DNA from: Acinetobacter sp. MB5
GTDB lineage: Bacteria; Pseudomonadota; Gammaproteobacteria; Pseudomonadales; Moraxellaceae
Direction: 5' to 3'
DNA: 35,046 bases
Assembly: GCF_003261585.1 (NCBI RefSeq)
Contig: NZ_POVU01000024.1
Span: forward strand, 1 to 35,046
The notes beneath the pieces are model-generated. The model made no database searches, was not told where the DNA came from, and worked only from the letters and a program-made list of their open reading frames with translations. A program made the translations under genes and the position numbers. Position 1 is the stretch's first letter, and each line of letters opens with the position of its first letter. Below, piece by piece: positions 16,370 through 25,684 of this stretch.

Positions 16370-17206
16370 TTAATCACTCAGTTTTGCTGCATGGAACTGT
16401 AAATGGTCATCGATAAAACTCTGAATAAAATAATAACCATGATCATAAGATTCATGTTGCCGCAAGGTTAGCTTTTGACCAACTTTAGTACAGGCTTGCT
16501 GGAGTAATTGTGGATGCAGCTGATGATAAAACTGATCTGCTAAACCTTGATCAACCAGAACTTCACTGAACAGCGCACCTTTACTTTGAATCAAAGCCAC
16601 AGCATCGTGGGCTAGCCACTCCTCTCGTGCTTCACCTAAATAATGCGTAAAGGCTTTTTCACCCCACGGACACTGACTTGGTGCACAGATCGGTGCAAAT
16701 GCAGACACCGATTTGAATTTTTCAGGATATTTCCATGCCAAGGTTAATGCACCATGCCCACCCATTGAGTGTCCCATAATCCCAATACGACCTTTTTGAA
16801 TCGGAAAATGTTCTAACACGGCATAATACAATTCATCGGCAATATAGCTTTCCATACGGTAATGTTCTACCCACGGTGCTTGCGTCGCATTAATATAAAA
16901 ACCTGCGCCCAATCCCAAATCCCATGAATCACCTTTTGCTACGGTTTCTCCCCGTGGCGAGGTATCAGGCATCACCAAAATAAGACCTAATTGAGCTGCC
17001 AAACGCTGTGCATGGGCTTTAATTGCAAAGGTTTCTTCGGTACAGGTCAAACCTGCCAAGTAAAATACCGCAGGGCAAGCTTCTCCTGCGCGTGCCTGTT
17101 CAGGCAAATAAATCGAAAATTTGGCATCACCTTGCAATTCTTTGGAATACCATTGATAGGTCTGTTGTTCCCCATCAAAACAAAAGTTTCTTTGTATCTG
17201 CTGCAT
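16370..17206 (-). CDS. fghA: S-formylglutathione hydrolase
   Basis: An esterase that hydrolyses S-formylglutathione to glutathione and formate, the second step of glutathione-dependent formaldehyde detoxification. The 278-residue alpha/beta hydrolase has nucleophile Ser147 in MGHSMGG, Asp224 in QGLADQF and His256 in YDHGYYF. Family landmarks GLTCTEETF and SPRGETVAKGDSWDLG are present. AAAGGAC lies ahead of the chosen ATG (17206); upstream in-frame codons run back into the preceding gene. It follows the C13 peptidase gene by only 10 nt. The partner dehydrogenase (frmA/adhC) is not within this window. Confidence 0.93.
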   Translation of the reverse strand: MQQIQRNFCFDGEQQTYQWYSKELQGDAKFSIYLPEQARAGEACPAVFYLAGLTCTEETFAIKAHAQRLAAQLGLILVMPDTSPRGETVAKGDSWDLGLGAGFYINATQAPWVEHYRMESYIADELYYAVLEHFPIQKGRIGIMGHSMGGHGALTLAWKYPEKFKSVSAFAPICAPSQCPWGEKAFTHYLGEAREEWLAHDAVALIQSKGALFSEVLVDQGLADQFYHQLHPQLLQQACTKVGQKLTLRQHESYDHGYYFIQSFIDDHLQFHAAKLSD

Positions 17207-17216
17207 GGTGTGTCCT

Positions 17217-18638
17217 TTATTGTTGTGGTGGTGTTGAAAGTACAGTTGGGTTATTCGCAGGTAAATTATTTGGGCTTGGGAATAAGTGCTTCTCAAGTTG
17301 AGGTAGCATCAATTCCATATTTTTACCAAGTGACCATTGTGGTTCTGACGGCTCAAAGCCTTGTGCAGTTTCCCATTTGGACACGGTTGCTTTGGCATCG
17401 TTAAAGGCATCTTTTAGAGAACTTTTTTCACGCATGGCCTGATCAAAGAACGCCCGACCAAAATAGGTGTAATCTAATTCATTGTTACATCCAAACGATG
17501 AACGATCTGCTGCCGATGCCGTAATCACCAAGGTATTATCTGACTGTAGTGCAGGAACAAAACTACCCGAATAACACGCTGAAACCACAATCACACGCCA
17601 GCGAATCCCTGCTTTATCCAAGGCTTCACGTAACCACTTAGGATTAACCTGTTTTAAATCAATCGGGGCATTTTCCAGTTCAAAATGATTGGGTTCGCCA
17701 TGTGAAGTCATGTATAAAAACAGCACGTCGCTTTCTTTATTCATCTGCTGACCAATACGGTTCAATGCCATTTGAATACTGGTTCGTGAAGCAATCGGTA
17801 AGGTTGTACGGGTCTTCGGATCATTCACCAGTTCAATTGAACGTCCGAACGTCCCAAAACGCGTATCAAACTGCGATTTAATCCGTTGCACTTCCGAGCT
17901 AAACACGGTGTCATAGCTGTCTCCTGCAACGCCGAGGAAATACCAATGCGTCTGCGAGAAATCGCCAAACTGAACTTGAGCCAATGCTTTATTCAGCACA
18001 TTGCCTTGGGCGTAGAGTGCATCTTCAGACAGTGTCGGCTGAACATCATCGACTTTCCAGATGGGCTGCTCTTTCACTGACATCTGCCACACCACTAAGG
18101 TACAAATTGTGGCAAACATAATCAGTCCACGCTCCCACCATGGCCATTTCAACTCACGTGCAAATACCCAAATTACAGCCAGACTCTGCCAGACAAACAG
18201 AATCAGGAATAATGTTGGCAAAAAGTTATAAATGCTGTCAGGTAGAAAATCGAGATAACCTTGATCCCCAAGATATTGCAAAAGACATTGAATCAACAGA
18301 ATACTGGCATCGAGCACCAACCACAGCAATGCTGGAACCAGCATCAGACGTGGGTTATTGGTTCGTTGGGACAGAAAAATCCCGACAATCAGTGCAATAA
18401 ATGGCCAGAGCGCATAACTGACCAAACCTTGTGAATTAAAATGTCCAGCCTGACCCGCCACCATCCAGCTAAACAGCGTATTGACTGCACCAGCAATGAT
18501 GCCCCAAAAGATCAATTGAAAAATGGATGGGTGAACGACTGTGAGAGAACGGCGAGAACCGAGGAACAACCATAAACCAGCGATTTGGTTACTTTTAAGA
18601 TCGTGCCAAAAATTGATGGAAGGTTTCAGGTCTATCAT
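17217..18638 (-). CDS. Membrane-anchored C13 (legumain-like) cysteine peptidase
   Basis: A 473-residue protein with two parts. Residues about 37-190 hold five or so membrane helices. Residues about 210-440 form a caspase-fold peptidase of the C13 (legumain/GPI-transamidase) family. The catalytic dyad is visible: His313 in MTSHGEPNH and Cys355 in VVSACYSGSF, with the ITASAADRSSFGC specificity segment after it. The soluble domain should face the periplasm or the cytoplasm depending on helix number; I cannot settle which. Bacterial members are mostly uncharacterised. The C-terminal 25 residues are Pro/Asn-rich. It runs into the S-formylglutathione hydrolase gene with a 10-nt gap, suggesting one transcript. 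Confidence 0.82.
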   Translation of the reverse strand: MIDLKPSINFWHDLKSNQIAGLWLFLGSRRSLTVVHPSIFQLIFWGIIAGAVNTLFSWMVAGQAGHFNSQGLVSYALWPFIALIVGIFLSQRTNNPRLMLVPALLWLVLDASILLIQCLLQYLGDQGYLDFLPDSIYNFLPTLFLILFVWQSLAVIWVFARELKWPWWERGLIMFATICTLVVWQMSVKEQPIWKVDDVQPTLSEDALYAQGNVLNKALAQVQFGDFSQTHWYFLGVAGDSYDTVFSSEVQRIKSQFDTRFGTFGRSIELVNDPKTRTTLPIASRTSIQMALNRIGQQMNKESDVLFLYMTSHGEPNHFELENAPIDLKQVNPKWLREALDKAGIRWRVIVVSACYSGSFVPALQSDNTLVITASAADRSSFGCNNELDYTYFGRAFFDQAMREKSSLKDAFNDAKATVSKWETAQGFEPSEPQWSLGKNMELMLPQLEKHLFPSPNNLPANNPTVLSTPPQQ

Positions 18639-18754
18639 AAAGTTCTACGGGGGAAAGCGATGGAGTTATTTATGCATCCCTTAGTTTATGCCTGCATTTT
18701 TTTTTATCAATGTGATTTTGAATGAATTAACAAAACTTTGCGATTTTCTAAACA

Positions 18755-18778
18755 GTCCGTAATCGAATCATTACGGAC
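18755..18778 (-). terminator. Hairpin overlapping the rsmJ stop codon
   Basis: GTCCGTAAT (18755-18763) and ATTACGGAC (18770-18778) form a perfect 9-bp stem with a 6-nt loop. The rsmJ stop codon (18771-18773) is inside the stem. The following minus-strand sequence TGTTTAG is only weakly U-rich, so termination is uncertain. Confidence 0.5.
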
Positions 18779-19571
18779 GAAAATAGCCATCGAAACGACA
18801 AGCATCACCAAGCCACTGATGCTGGGGTGCTTGGTTGTCCAAATATACCGCATGGCGTGGACGCTTGACGATGACCCTTTGTGACAGTTGTCGCGCCAGT
18901 ACCAACAGATTTCCCCCCAAATCCATTTCCCCATCTTCAGGTAACAGCAAATGTAGCAATTGCATCTGCTTTTTGACCTGTGCCTGCTTTTTCACGGCCT
19001 GCTGGTTCTGGTCACGTTGGGGAAACATTGGATCCAGATAAATCACATCAAACTGGTTCCCTGCTTGAATTTGTTGTTCGAGATATTCGGCAGAATCTGC
19101 ATGAACCAAATGAATATTAGCAGCAACAGGCGCTAAAAATGCATCGTGCTGAGCAGCCTGATGCGCTGCTTCTAATAGCATGTATAAAATCGGATGTCGC
19201 TCAATTAGGGTGACTTTTGCCCCAAGTTTGGCCATCAGCAACGTGTCATGCCCCAAGCCCGCAGTGGCATCAATCAAATTCGGCTGTTCATTGACCTGAC
19301 AGGCCCGTGCCAGCATTTCAGACTTCATGCCTGCACGTTTTAAACGTGGAATTTCTGCCTGCCAATCGGGCTGCATTTTCATGCCATTGGCTGCAAGGCT
19401 TAAACCATCCTCATCAAGAACGAGTGCCAACTCAGGATGTAAACGCAGGAACTTAGCATTGATTTTTTCAACAACTTGCCCTGTCAGCTCAACCTTTAAT
19501 TCAGCTAAACGCTGCTGAAGCACAATAAATTGTGCTTCAGCTTCAGGGCTATACCAACAATGAAACTGCAT
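18771..19571 (-). CDS. rsmJ: 16S rRNA (guanine1516-N2)-methyltransferase
   Basis: RsmJ methylates G1516 of 16S rRNA. The 266-residue SAM-dependent enzyme has the SAM-binding motif [22 protein letters not shown] and the catalytic-type [12 protein letters not shown], both family hallmarks. The chosen ATG (19571) overlaps the uppP stop as TAATG; an upstream in-frame TTG would extend into uppP. This overlap indicates translational coupling with uppP. A homologue is found in most gammaproteobacteria. The gene ends in a stem-loop. Confidence 0.9.
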   Translation of the reverse strand: MQFHCWYSPEAEAQFIVLQQRLAELKVELTGQVVEKINAKFLRLHPELALVLDEDGLSLAANGMKMQPDWQAEIPRLKRAGMKSEMLARACQVNEQPNLIDATAGLGHDTLLMAKLGAKVTLIERHPILYMLLEAAHQAAQHDAFLAPVAANIHLVHADSAEYLEQQIQAGNQFDVIYLDPMFPQRDQNQQAVKKQAQVKKQMQLLHLLLPEDGEMDLGGNLLVLARQLSQRVIVKRPRHAVYLDNQAPQHQWLGDACRFDGYFRP

Positions 19572-20392
19572 TACCAATGTACCCAGCCTGTGCCCCAAGT
19601 GAGTAAAATCAACAAACCAAAAACAATACGGTAATAAGCAAATGCACTAAAGTCATGTTTAGACACATAACGAATCAAGGCGCGAATCACGAGCAGTGCA
19701 GAAATAAATGCAACCGCGATCCCCATACCTAGAACTTCCATATCTTGGGTATGCAGCTCGTGACGCATTTTATACATGTCGAGCAGACCTGCACCCATCA
19801 ATACAGGAATACCCAAGAAGAATGAAAACTCAGCCGCTGCTTTACGAGAGACACCCATAAACAGTGAACCAATAATGGTTGAACCTGAACGAGATGTTCC
19901 CGGAATCAAAGCCAAACATTGAATCAAACCAATAAAAATGGCCTGTTTCATACTCATGTCATCGACTTCTTCACAGGCAACAATATGTTGACGGCGTTCG
20001 GCCCATAAAATAATCAGACCACCGACAATCAGCGCCAAAGCCACTGTCACAGCATTAAATAGATAAGCTTTGACTGTTTCCCCAATCGTCAAACCAATAA
20101 TCATAACGGGAATGGTTGCAACAATCAGGTTGAAACTTAAACGGCGACCTTGAGGATCTCCTGTCAGCGCGCCAATCAAAGCACCCCACAACTTGCCCCA
20201 GTATTCATAAATAACTGCGGCAATCGCTCCAATTTGCACCGAAACTGCAAACATGTCGCGCTTTTCAGGTGTCCAGAAATCGAGAAGTTCTCCAGCCAGA
20301 ATGAGATGTCCAGTACTGGAAATAGGCAGGAATTCAGTAATCCCCTCAACCAAGCCCATAATTGCAGCTTTAAACAGCAGTATAAGATCCAT
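19571..20392 (-). CDS. uppP: Undecaprenyl-diphosphatase (BacA type)
   Basis: An integral membrane phosphatase that recycles undecaprenyl pyrophosphate to the monophosphate carrier used for peptidoglycan and surface polysaccharides. It is also linked to bacitracin tolerance. The 273-residue protein shows the two conserved motifs, [13 protein letters not shown] (about residues 17-29) and [10 protein letters not shown] (about 163-172), and roughly seven membrane helices. AGGA precedes the ATG. It lies 12 nt after tsaB and overlaps rsmJ by one base, so tsaB-uppP-rsmJ is a likely operon. Confidence 0.95.
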   Translation of the reverse strand: MDLILLFKAAIMGLVEGITEFLPISSTGHLILAGELLDFWTPEKRDMFAVSVQIGAIAAVIYEYWGKLWGALIGALTGDPQGRRLSFNLIVATIPVMIIGLTIGETVKAYLFNAVTVALALIVGGLIILWAERRQHIVACEEVDDMSMKQAIFIGLIQCLALIPGTSRSGSTIIGSLFMGVSRKAAAEFSFFLGIPVLMGAGLLDMYKMRHELHTQDMEVLGMGIAVAFISALLVIRALIRYVSKHDFSAFAYYRIVFGLLILLTWGTGWVHW

Positions 20393-20404
20393 ATTTTGTC
20401 CTAG

Positions 20405-21070
20405 TTAGGGTTTACCTTGCTCAGGAATTTTTTTCCAAGCGTTATCACGTAAGTACACAGGGAGAGCCTGTTCCGCACTTACCCAATTTTGTTGTTGTGC
20501 TTGAGGTACGGCGATTGTTGCAATATCTTGTGCATTCGGGCACACGGTCTTGTATTGGGTGGCTTCGGCATCTAAAAGTTGCGCCCCTGAACCCACAACC
20601 GTAAAACGCTGCGCTTGAGCTGCTGCGGCATAATCCAACAGTTGCTCTTGGTCAACCGCCTGCATAATCTGGTTTGCATCTAACTGGTAACTGGCAATGT
20701 AGACTTCGTTCATGCGTGCATCTAAAACCGCAGTCACTTCAGTTAAACCATGCAAACGATATGCCGCCTGTGCCAACGCCTGTAAAGTCGATACCGCAAT
20801 CACAGGAAGATCATTTGCCCAAGCCAGTGCCTGTGTTACTGCTGCATTAATTCGCACTCCACTAAATGAGCCTGGCCCGCGACTAAATGCAATCACATTC
20901 AGTTGTGACGTCGTCCAGCCCTGTTGCTGTAACCCTTGCTCAATCATGGGTAATAACGTTTGAGTCTGGGCTTTGGCTTGTTCATTCAGTGCAAAAAAGA
21001 CAGAGTGAGAATCTTCGATCAGGCAAACTGAACATTGTTCATTTGCTGTTTCGAGTGCTAGCAGTTTCAT
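20405..21070 (-). CDS. tsaB: tRNA threonylcarbamoyladenosine biosynthesis protein TsaB
   Basis: TsaB is the scaffold partner of TsaD and TsaE in making t6A37 of ANN-decoding tRNAs. The 221-residue ASKHA-fold protein shows MKLLALETANEQCSV, the FSRGPGSFSGVRI motif and the conserved segment with LDARMNEVYIASY. Like other TsaB proteins it lacks the metal-binding His pair of TsaD. The ATG is preceded by AGGG. It is the first gene of the tsaB-uppP-rsmJ run and is separated from the gamma-carbonic-anhydrase gene by 128 nt that contain that gene's terminator. Confidence 0.93.
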   Translation of the reverse strand: MKLLALETANEQCSVCLIEDSHSVFFALNEQAKAQTQTLLPMIEQGLQQQGWTTSQLNVIAFSRGPGSFSGVRINAAVTQALAWANDLPVIAVSTLQALAQAAYRLHGLTEVTAVLDARMNEVYIASYQLDANQIMQAVDQEQLLDYAAAAQAQRFTVVGSGAQLLDAEATQYKTVCPNAQDIATIAVPQAQQQNWVSAEQALPVYLRDNAWKKIPEQGKP

Positions 21071-21137
21071 GCATGCCCTACATTACAAAATACAAAACGC
21101 CTGTATGATACTCTAGTCACCGATACTTCGCGAATAT

Positions 21138-21162
21138 AAAAAAATACCAAGCGAAAGCTTGG
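21138..21162 (-). terminator. Terminator after the gamma-carbonic-anhydrase-like gene
   Basis: CCAAGC and GCTTGG (21147-21152 with 21157-21162) form a stem with a GAAA/TTTC loop, followed on the minus strand by a run of T (complement of the A-run at 21138-21144). It sits 37 nt after the stop. Confidence 0.75.
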
Positions 21163-21198
21163 CATTGTTTTCTCATTAGAAGCTTAAGCCTGTTTTAT

Positions 21199-21738
21199 TT
21201 AATCGTGATGAAACCAGAAAGGCTCTAAACTCAAATACTTTTTAAAATGCTCAGCATAATGCAACGCACTTTGTTTCAATTTTTCTTCGCCCTCAGTATC
21301 CACCATTTTCACCACTTTCCCTGGTGACCCCATCACCACTGAATTATCAGGAATCACCTTACCTTCAGGAATCAAGGCATTCGCGCCAATAATGCAGTTT
21401 TTACCAATCACCGCATGATTCAAAATCACCGCATTTATACCGATTAAGGTATTATCGCCAACCGTACAACCATGCAGCATGGCTTTATGCCCGATCGTGA
21501 CATAGTTGCCAATCTTCAGTTCAATGCCAGCATCGGTATGTAACACGGCGTTGTCCTGCACATTACTAAAATCACCGATACGAATCTGACTATTGTCCCC
21601 ACGAATCACAGCACCAAACCACACGCTTACTTGTCGCCCAAGTTCCACATGTCCAATCACCGTGGCATTTTCAGCAATCCAGCCTGTCCACGGTTGCTCA
21701 GTTGTGGTGGGCGCATAGCCCTGAAATTTATACATCAT
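21199..21738 (-). CDS. Gamma-carbonic anhydrase family hexapeptide-repeat protein
   Basis: A 179-residue left-handed beta-helix protein built from hexapeptide repeats (for example [22 protein letters not shown] and [16 protein letters not shown]). Three conserved histidines that could bind zinc or iron are seen in VLHTD and IGHKAMLHG, as in YrdA/PaaY-type gamma-carbonic anhydrases. Actual enzyme activity of this subgroup is often weak or unproven. The start at 21738 is chosen because AAGGAAG lies about 10 nt upstream; a farther in-frame ATG would overlap the CoA-pyrophosphatase gene. It is downstream of that NUDIX gene and probably cotranscribed with it. Confidence 0.88.
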   Translation of the reverse strand: MMYKFQGYAPTTTEQPWTGWIAENATVIGHVELGRQVSVWFGAVIRGDNSQIRIGDFSNVQDNAVLHTDAGIELKIGNYVTIGHKAMLHGCTVGDNTLIGINAVILNHAVIGKNCIIGANALIPEGKVIPDNSVVMGSPGKVVKMVDTEGEEKLKQSALHYAEHFKKYLSLEPFWFHHD

Positions 21739-21769
21739 GCGTGAATCTTCCTTTTTATCATCTGTATTT

Positions 21770-22369
21770 TTATATCGACTTAATTTCAGCCGCATTCAAT
21801 AAAAACGGCCATTCTTTTTCATACTTTAATCCGTATTTAAACAGACTGACCAGCATGCGTGCCGTCAGTCCCCACACAATTTCATTCTGTACATGCATAC
21901 TCGGGAAATATAAAGTTTGCTGCTGATATTGCACAGCATGAGGCTGCGTTGGGGTTTGCATCAGTTCATGCAATGAAGCCAAAAAAATCCGATCAATTTC
22001 TGTAGGTTGTGCAATTAATTCAATTTGAGGGTGAATCAATCCAACCACAGGTTTTACACTTAAACCACTTTTTGAACGCTGCATCGGCAAATCTCCAATC
22101 AACTCGACATCATAGGGATTCAATGCAATTTCTTCATGCGCCTCACGCAGCGCCACTGCAATATTACTGCTATCTTCAGGGTCACGTTTTCCACCAGGAA
22201 AAGAAACTTCACCCGCGTGCTGATTCAAATATTTCGAACGACGAGTCAGCACAACTTTAGGATCATCTTCCTTGGTAATTGCAATCAAGACAGCCGCCTG
22301 CGCAGGCTCAATATGCCGCGCAAAACGCAACTGCTGTTGCAAATGATCAATTAAAGTCGTTGTACTCAT
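21770..22369 (-). CDS. CoA pyrophosphatase-type NUDIX hydrolase
   Basis: A 199-residue NUDIX protein of the NudL/CoA pyrophosphatase group, which cleaves CoA and acyl-CoA to 3',5'-ADP and (acyl-)phosphopantetheine. Both group motifs are present: the CoA-type [20 protein letters not shown] and the NUDIX box with REAHEEI. The first acidic box position is Asp, as is also seen in E. coli NudL. Length is normal. It is divergent from the second NUDIX gene (108 nt between starts) and lies 31 nt upstream of the gamma-carbonic-anhydrase gene. Confidence 0.9.
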   Translation of the reverse strand: MSTTTLIDHLQQQLRFARHIEPAQAAVLIAITKEDDPKVVLTRRSKYLNQHAGEVSFPGGKRDPEDSSNIAVALREAHEEIALNPYDVELIGDLPMQRSKSGLSVKPVVGLIHPQIELIAQPTEIDRIFLASLHELMQTPTQPHAVQYQQQTLYFPSMHVQNEIVWGLTARMLVSLFKYGLKYEKEWPFLLNAAEIKSI

Positions 22370-22477
22370 TCCACCACCTATTTTTATATTGTTCCTTGCT
22401 CAAGTCTCATGCAAATGATGCGTAAGCGATTTTTTTCAGTTATGCTGAACCATCTCTTTTTTCACTGATCATTTATT

Positions 22478-23026
22478 ATGAACTGCTGCGTAAAATGTGG
22501 ACACCCTACAGCCGAAAAAATTCCCTTGGGCGATAGTAAATTCCGTCAAGTGTGTACCCATTGTGGCAATATTCATTATGAAAACCCAAAGATTATTTGT
22601 GGTGCTTTGGTGACATGGGACAATAAAATTCTGCTCTGCCGCCGTGCCATTGAACCACGCTATGGCTTATGGACACTACCTGCTGGTTACATGGAACTGT
22701 TTGAAACCATGGAGCAAGGTGCAGCACGCGAAACATTTGAAGAAGCAGAAGCTGAAATAGAGATTGAACAACTGTACTGCATGTACAATATTCCCCGTAT
22801 CGGGCAAATTTATGTGTTGTTCAAAGCCCATTTAAAAGATGGGAAATTTGGTGCAGGCCCTGAAACCCTCGAATGCCGTCTATTTGCGGAAGATGAAATT
22901 CCTTGGGAGGATTTAGCTTTCCCAAGTGTACAACACACCTTACAACACTATTTTAATGACCGAAAAACCAATGCTTTCCCACTGCACCATGAAACCATTG
23001 GTACACGTATCGACGAAACAGGCTAA
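22478..23026 (+). CDS. NUDIX hydrolase with N-terminal zinc ribbon
   Basis: A 182-residue protein with a Cys4 zinc ribbon (Cys4, Cys7, Cys26, Cys29) followed by a NUDIX domain. The NUDIX box runs from GYMELFETMEQG into AARETFEEAEAEI. The architecture resembles that of NudC-like or ADP-ribose/NADH-type pyrophosphatases, but it is shorter than NudC and lacks its characteristic SQPWPFP motif, so the substrate is not set. No Shine-Dalgarno sequence is visible ahead of the ATG. It is divergent from the CoA-pyrophosphatase gene and 97 nt upstream of pabB on the same strand. Confidence 0.88.
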   Translation: MNCCVKCGHPTAEKIPLGDSKFRQVCTHCGNIHYENPKIICGALVTWDNKILLCRRAIEPRYGLWTLPAGYMELFETMEQGAARETFEEAEAEIEIEQLYCMYNIPRIGQIYVLFKAHLKDGKFGAGPETLECRLFAEDEIPWEDLAFPSVQHTLQHYFNDRKTNAFPLHHETIGTRIDETG

Positions 23027-23123
23027 AAATACAATCCCTCTCAATGCCTAGCTCCGACTAGGCATTGATTATCTGTGTCAATTGCTTCACTATTTGCCTT
23101 TCTTTTTTGCAACCTATTGTTAT

Positions 23124-24476
23124 ATGTCCAGTTGCTATTCCCTGCAAAAAGCACTATCACAATTTGATTTCTCCGCAGCTGAAATTTTACTGCGCTTACA
23201 ACAGCTCACAGGTTTAATCTATCTCAATGATGATGATCATCCTGTGATTGCGTTCTTACCGCAACAATACCAACTGATTCAAGATCAGCACACCCAACAT
23301 TTTGTTCGTGACGCTGCATGGCACTATCAGGAACAATCCTCGCCTGTTGCGCTTGAAGATTGGGTCAATTGCCAAAACAATGCTACAGCCCAAACCGCAA
23401 CCCAGTTCCAAGGCGGTTGGATGGGTTTTGTCGGTTATGATTATGCTGCCCGCCAAGATGTTGCAGCCCCTTTACATGCTCAACCTGCACTGTATTTAGG
23501 GCAATATTTATCATTTCTCAAATACGAAAAAACACAAGGCTGGGTCTTCTATAGCCGAGAAGACTACGAAACTGCCGAACACATTTTCCAAAAAATACAC
23601 ACGCTACTTGATGTCGATGCACCGAAAACGTCATTTCAACTCACTCAAGCCTGTCAGGCACGCTGGTCGAAAGCAGAATATATCCAAGCCTTTGATCGCA
23701 TTATTGACTACATTCGCGCAGGTGACTGTTACCAAATTAACCTCACCCAGCAATTTATCGGACAAGCACACGGTTTATTGCTGGAAACGGCTGAGCAGTT
23801 CTGGCAACTGACCAATGCGCCTTATGCAGGTTATTTAAAAATCGGTGACTTTGAATTACTCAGTTGTTCACCTGAACTGTTTATTGATTTTCAGGCACAG
23901 CAGCAAATTGTCACCCGCCCGATCAAAGGCACCATGCCGCGCTATGCTGATCCCGAGCAAGATAAACAGTCTAAACAGCGTTTGATCCAGTCTGAAAAAG
24001 ATCAGGCCGAAAACCTGATGATTGTGGATTTACTGCGGAATGATTTGAGTGTTTATGCGGAAATTGGCAGCGTCAAAACCAATAAACTGTTTGAGATTGA
24101 AAGTTTTGAACAGGTGCATCACATGGTGAGTGAGATTCAAGCAAATCTGAAATCTGACACTCAACCGATGCAAATGCTGCTCAAAGCCTCACCAGGTGGT
24201 TCCATTACAGGTGCACCGAAAATTCGTGCTATGCAAATTATTGCTGAACTGGAGCAACAACCCCGTGGCGCATATTGCGGTTCATTAGGCTACTTCAATC
24301 AAGATGGAACAGGTCGCTGGAATATTCTGATTCGTTCAGTGCAAAAATATCAACAAGAAATCTCTATGTGGGCAGGTGGCGGCATTACCATTGCTTCACA
24401 AGCCGAAGCAGAATATCAGGAATGTTTTGACAAAATTTCTGCCATGCTCAATTTACTCAATACATGGCAAGGTTAA
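23124..24476 (+). CDS. pabB: Aminodeoxychorismate synthase component I
   Basis: PabB makes 4-amino-4-deoxychorismate from chorismate with ammonia from the PabA glutaminase, for folate synthesis. The 450-residue chorismate-utilising enzyme shows DCYQINLTQQF, LLSCSPELF, PIKGTMPR (the Lys that is catalytic in PabB), the SEKDQAENLMIVDLLRNDL segment and SPGGSITGAPK. The PIKGT rather than PIAGT motif separates it from anthranilate synthase TrpE. The ATG at 23124 is preferred over an upstream TTG (23082); neither has a clear Shine-Dalgarno sequence. pabA is not in the window. A strong bidirectional terminator follows. Confidence 0.93.
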   Translation: MSSCYSLQKALSQFDFSAAEILLRLQQLTGLIYLNDDDHPVIAFLPQQYQLIQDQHTQHFVRDAAWHYQEQSSPVALEDWVNCQNNATAQTATQFQGGWMGFVGYDYAARQDVAAPLHAQPALYLGQYLSFLKYEKTQGWVFYSREDYETAEHIFQKIHTLLDVDAPKTSFQLTQACQARWSKAEYIQAFDRIIDYIRAGDCYQINLTQQFIGQAHGLLLETAEQFWQLTNAPYAGYLKIGDFELLSCSPELFIDFQAQQQIVTRPIKGTMPRYADPEQDKQSKQRLIQSEKDQAENLMIVDLLRNDLSVYAEIGSVKTNKLFEIESFEQVHHMVSEIQANLKSDTQPMQMLLKASPGGSITGAPKIRAMQIIAELEQQPRGAYCGSLGYFNQDGTGRWNILIRSVQKYQQEISMWAGGGITIASQAEAEYQECFDKISAMLNLLNTWQG

Positions 24477-24497
24477 ACTGATCTTGAATATAGCCAT

Positions 24498-24531
24498 AAA
24501 AAAACTCGCAGCCGAAACTGCGAGTTTTTTT
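24498..24531 (+). terminator. Bidirectional terminator between pabB and hisC
   Basis: ACTCGCAG (24504-24511) and CTGCGAGT (24518-24525) form a perfect stem with a CCGAAA loop. It is extended by A-run and T-run arms to 14 bp, so it works for both convergent genes. Confidence 0.92.
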
Positions 24532-24545
24532 ATTTTAGGAACAGC

Positions 24546-25634
24546 TTATAAAATCTGATTCTTTAAGGTATCAACCAAACGCTGATTTTGTTCAGTCGTA
24601 CCAATCGTAATACGCAAGTACTGATTAATACGTGGCTTATTGAAATAACGCACGATAATGCCTTGTGCACGCAACTCAGCCGCCAACTCACCTGCATCAC
24701 GCTCAGGGTAAGTTGCAAAAATAAAGTTAGCTTTCGATGGTAAAACTTTAAAACCAATTGCAGTCAAATCAGCCACCAACTGCTCACGGCAATCAATCAC
24801 TTTTTGACAATGTTCAGCAAAATAAGCCTGATCTCCAAAGGATGCAACCGCTGCGGCAATCGCAAAACGGTCAATCGGATAAGAGTTAAAGCTGTTTTTC
24901 ACTGCTTCAAGCGCAGCAATTAAATGCGGCTGTGCAATTGCAAAACCAACACGTAAGCCTGCAAGTGAACGTGACTTAGATGTAGTTTGGCACACCACCA
25001 GATTTTCGTATTTGTTGACCAAAGCCACAGCAGACTCTGCACCAAAATCAACATAGGCTTCATCAATCACCACAACACGGTCAGGGTTGCCTTGTAACAA
25101 CTGTTCGATTTTTTCGAGTGACAACGCAACACTGGTCGGTGCATTTGGATTGGCAATAATAATGCCGCCATTTGGCTGCTGATAATCTGCAACATCGACT
25201 TCAAAATCATCATTCAGTGGCACAGTTTTGGTATTGATCGCAAAAAACTGGCTATAAACTGGATAAAAACTATATGAAATATCAGGCGATAAAATCGGCT
25301 GATCCTGCAAGAAAAATGCCTTAAAAATGTGCGCCAAAACTTCATCTGAACCGTTGCCGACAAACACTTGTGAAGCATCAATATTTTGCTGTGCGGCAAT
25401 CGCCTGTTTTAATGCAGTTGCATCTGGGTCTGGATATAAACGCAAAACATCCGCCCCATCATTCAAAACGGCTTGCACTGCTGCAACCACTTTTGGTGAT
25501 GGTGGATACGGATTTTCATTGGTATTCAGTTTAAGTAAATTTTGGATTTTTGGCTGTTCACCGGGTACGTAAGGTTCAAGCTCGCGAACTTCTGGGCTCC
25601 AAAAACGCATTTGCTGATTTGAAATATTCATCAT
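24546..25634 (-). CDS. hisC: Histidinol-phosphate aminotransferase
   Basis: A PLP-dependent aminotransferase that converts imidazole acetol-phosphate and glutamate to histidinol-phosphate. The 362 residues (361 if the second Met is used) show the fold-type I landmarks: [41 protein letters not shown] and the PLP Lys220 in [15 protein letters not shown]. Two adjacent ATG codons are possible; GAG lies 5 nt before the first and 8 nt before the second. It follows hisD by 50 nt, and that gap contains a terminator-like hairpin ending right at the ribosome binding site, which could reduce hisC expression. Confidence 0.95.
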   Translation of the reverse strand: MMNISNQQMRFWSPEVRELEPYVPGEQPKIQNLLKLNTNENPYPPSPKVVAAVQAVLNDGADVLRLYPDPDATALKQAIAAQQNIDASQVFVGNGSDEVLAHIFKAFFLQDQPILSPDISYSFYPVYSQFFAINTKTVPLNDDFEVDVADYQQPNGGIIIANPNAPTSVALSLEKIEQLLQGNPDRVVVIDEAYVDFGAESAVALVNKYENLVVCQTTSKSRSLAGLRVGFAIAQPHLIAALEAVKNSFNSYPIDRFAIAAAVASFGDQAYFAEHCQKVIDCREQLVADLTAIGFKVLPSKANFIFATYPERDAGELAAELRAQGIIVRYFNKPRINQYLRITIGTTEQNQRLVDTLKNQIL

Positions 25635-25642
25635 GTCATCTC

Positions 25643-25667
25643 AAAAAAGGGCTGAAAAAACAGCCCT
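25643..25667 (-). terminator. Terminator-like hairpin between hisD and hisC
   Basis: AGGGCTG (25648-25654) and CAGCCCT (25661-25667) form a stem with a 6-base loop. On the minus strand it is followed by five to six T, directly before GAG and the hisC ATG. It looks like an intrinsic terminator inside the operon, so partial termination or attenuation is possible. Confidence 0.65.
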
Positions 25668-25684
25668 CAAATTTCTATAGATCA

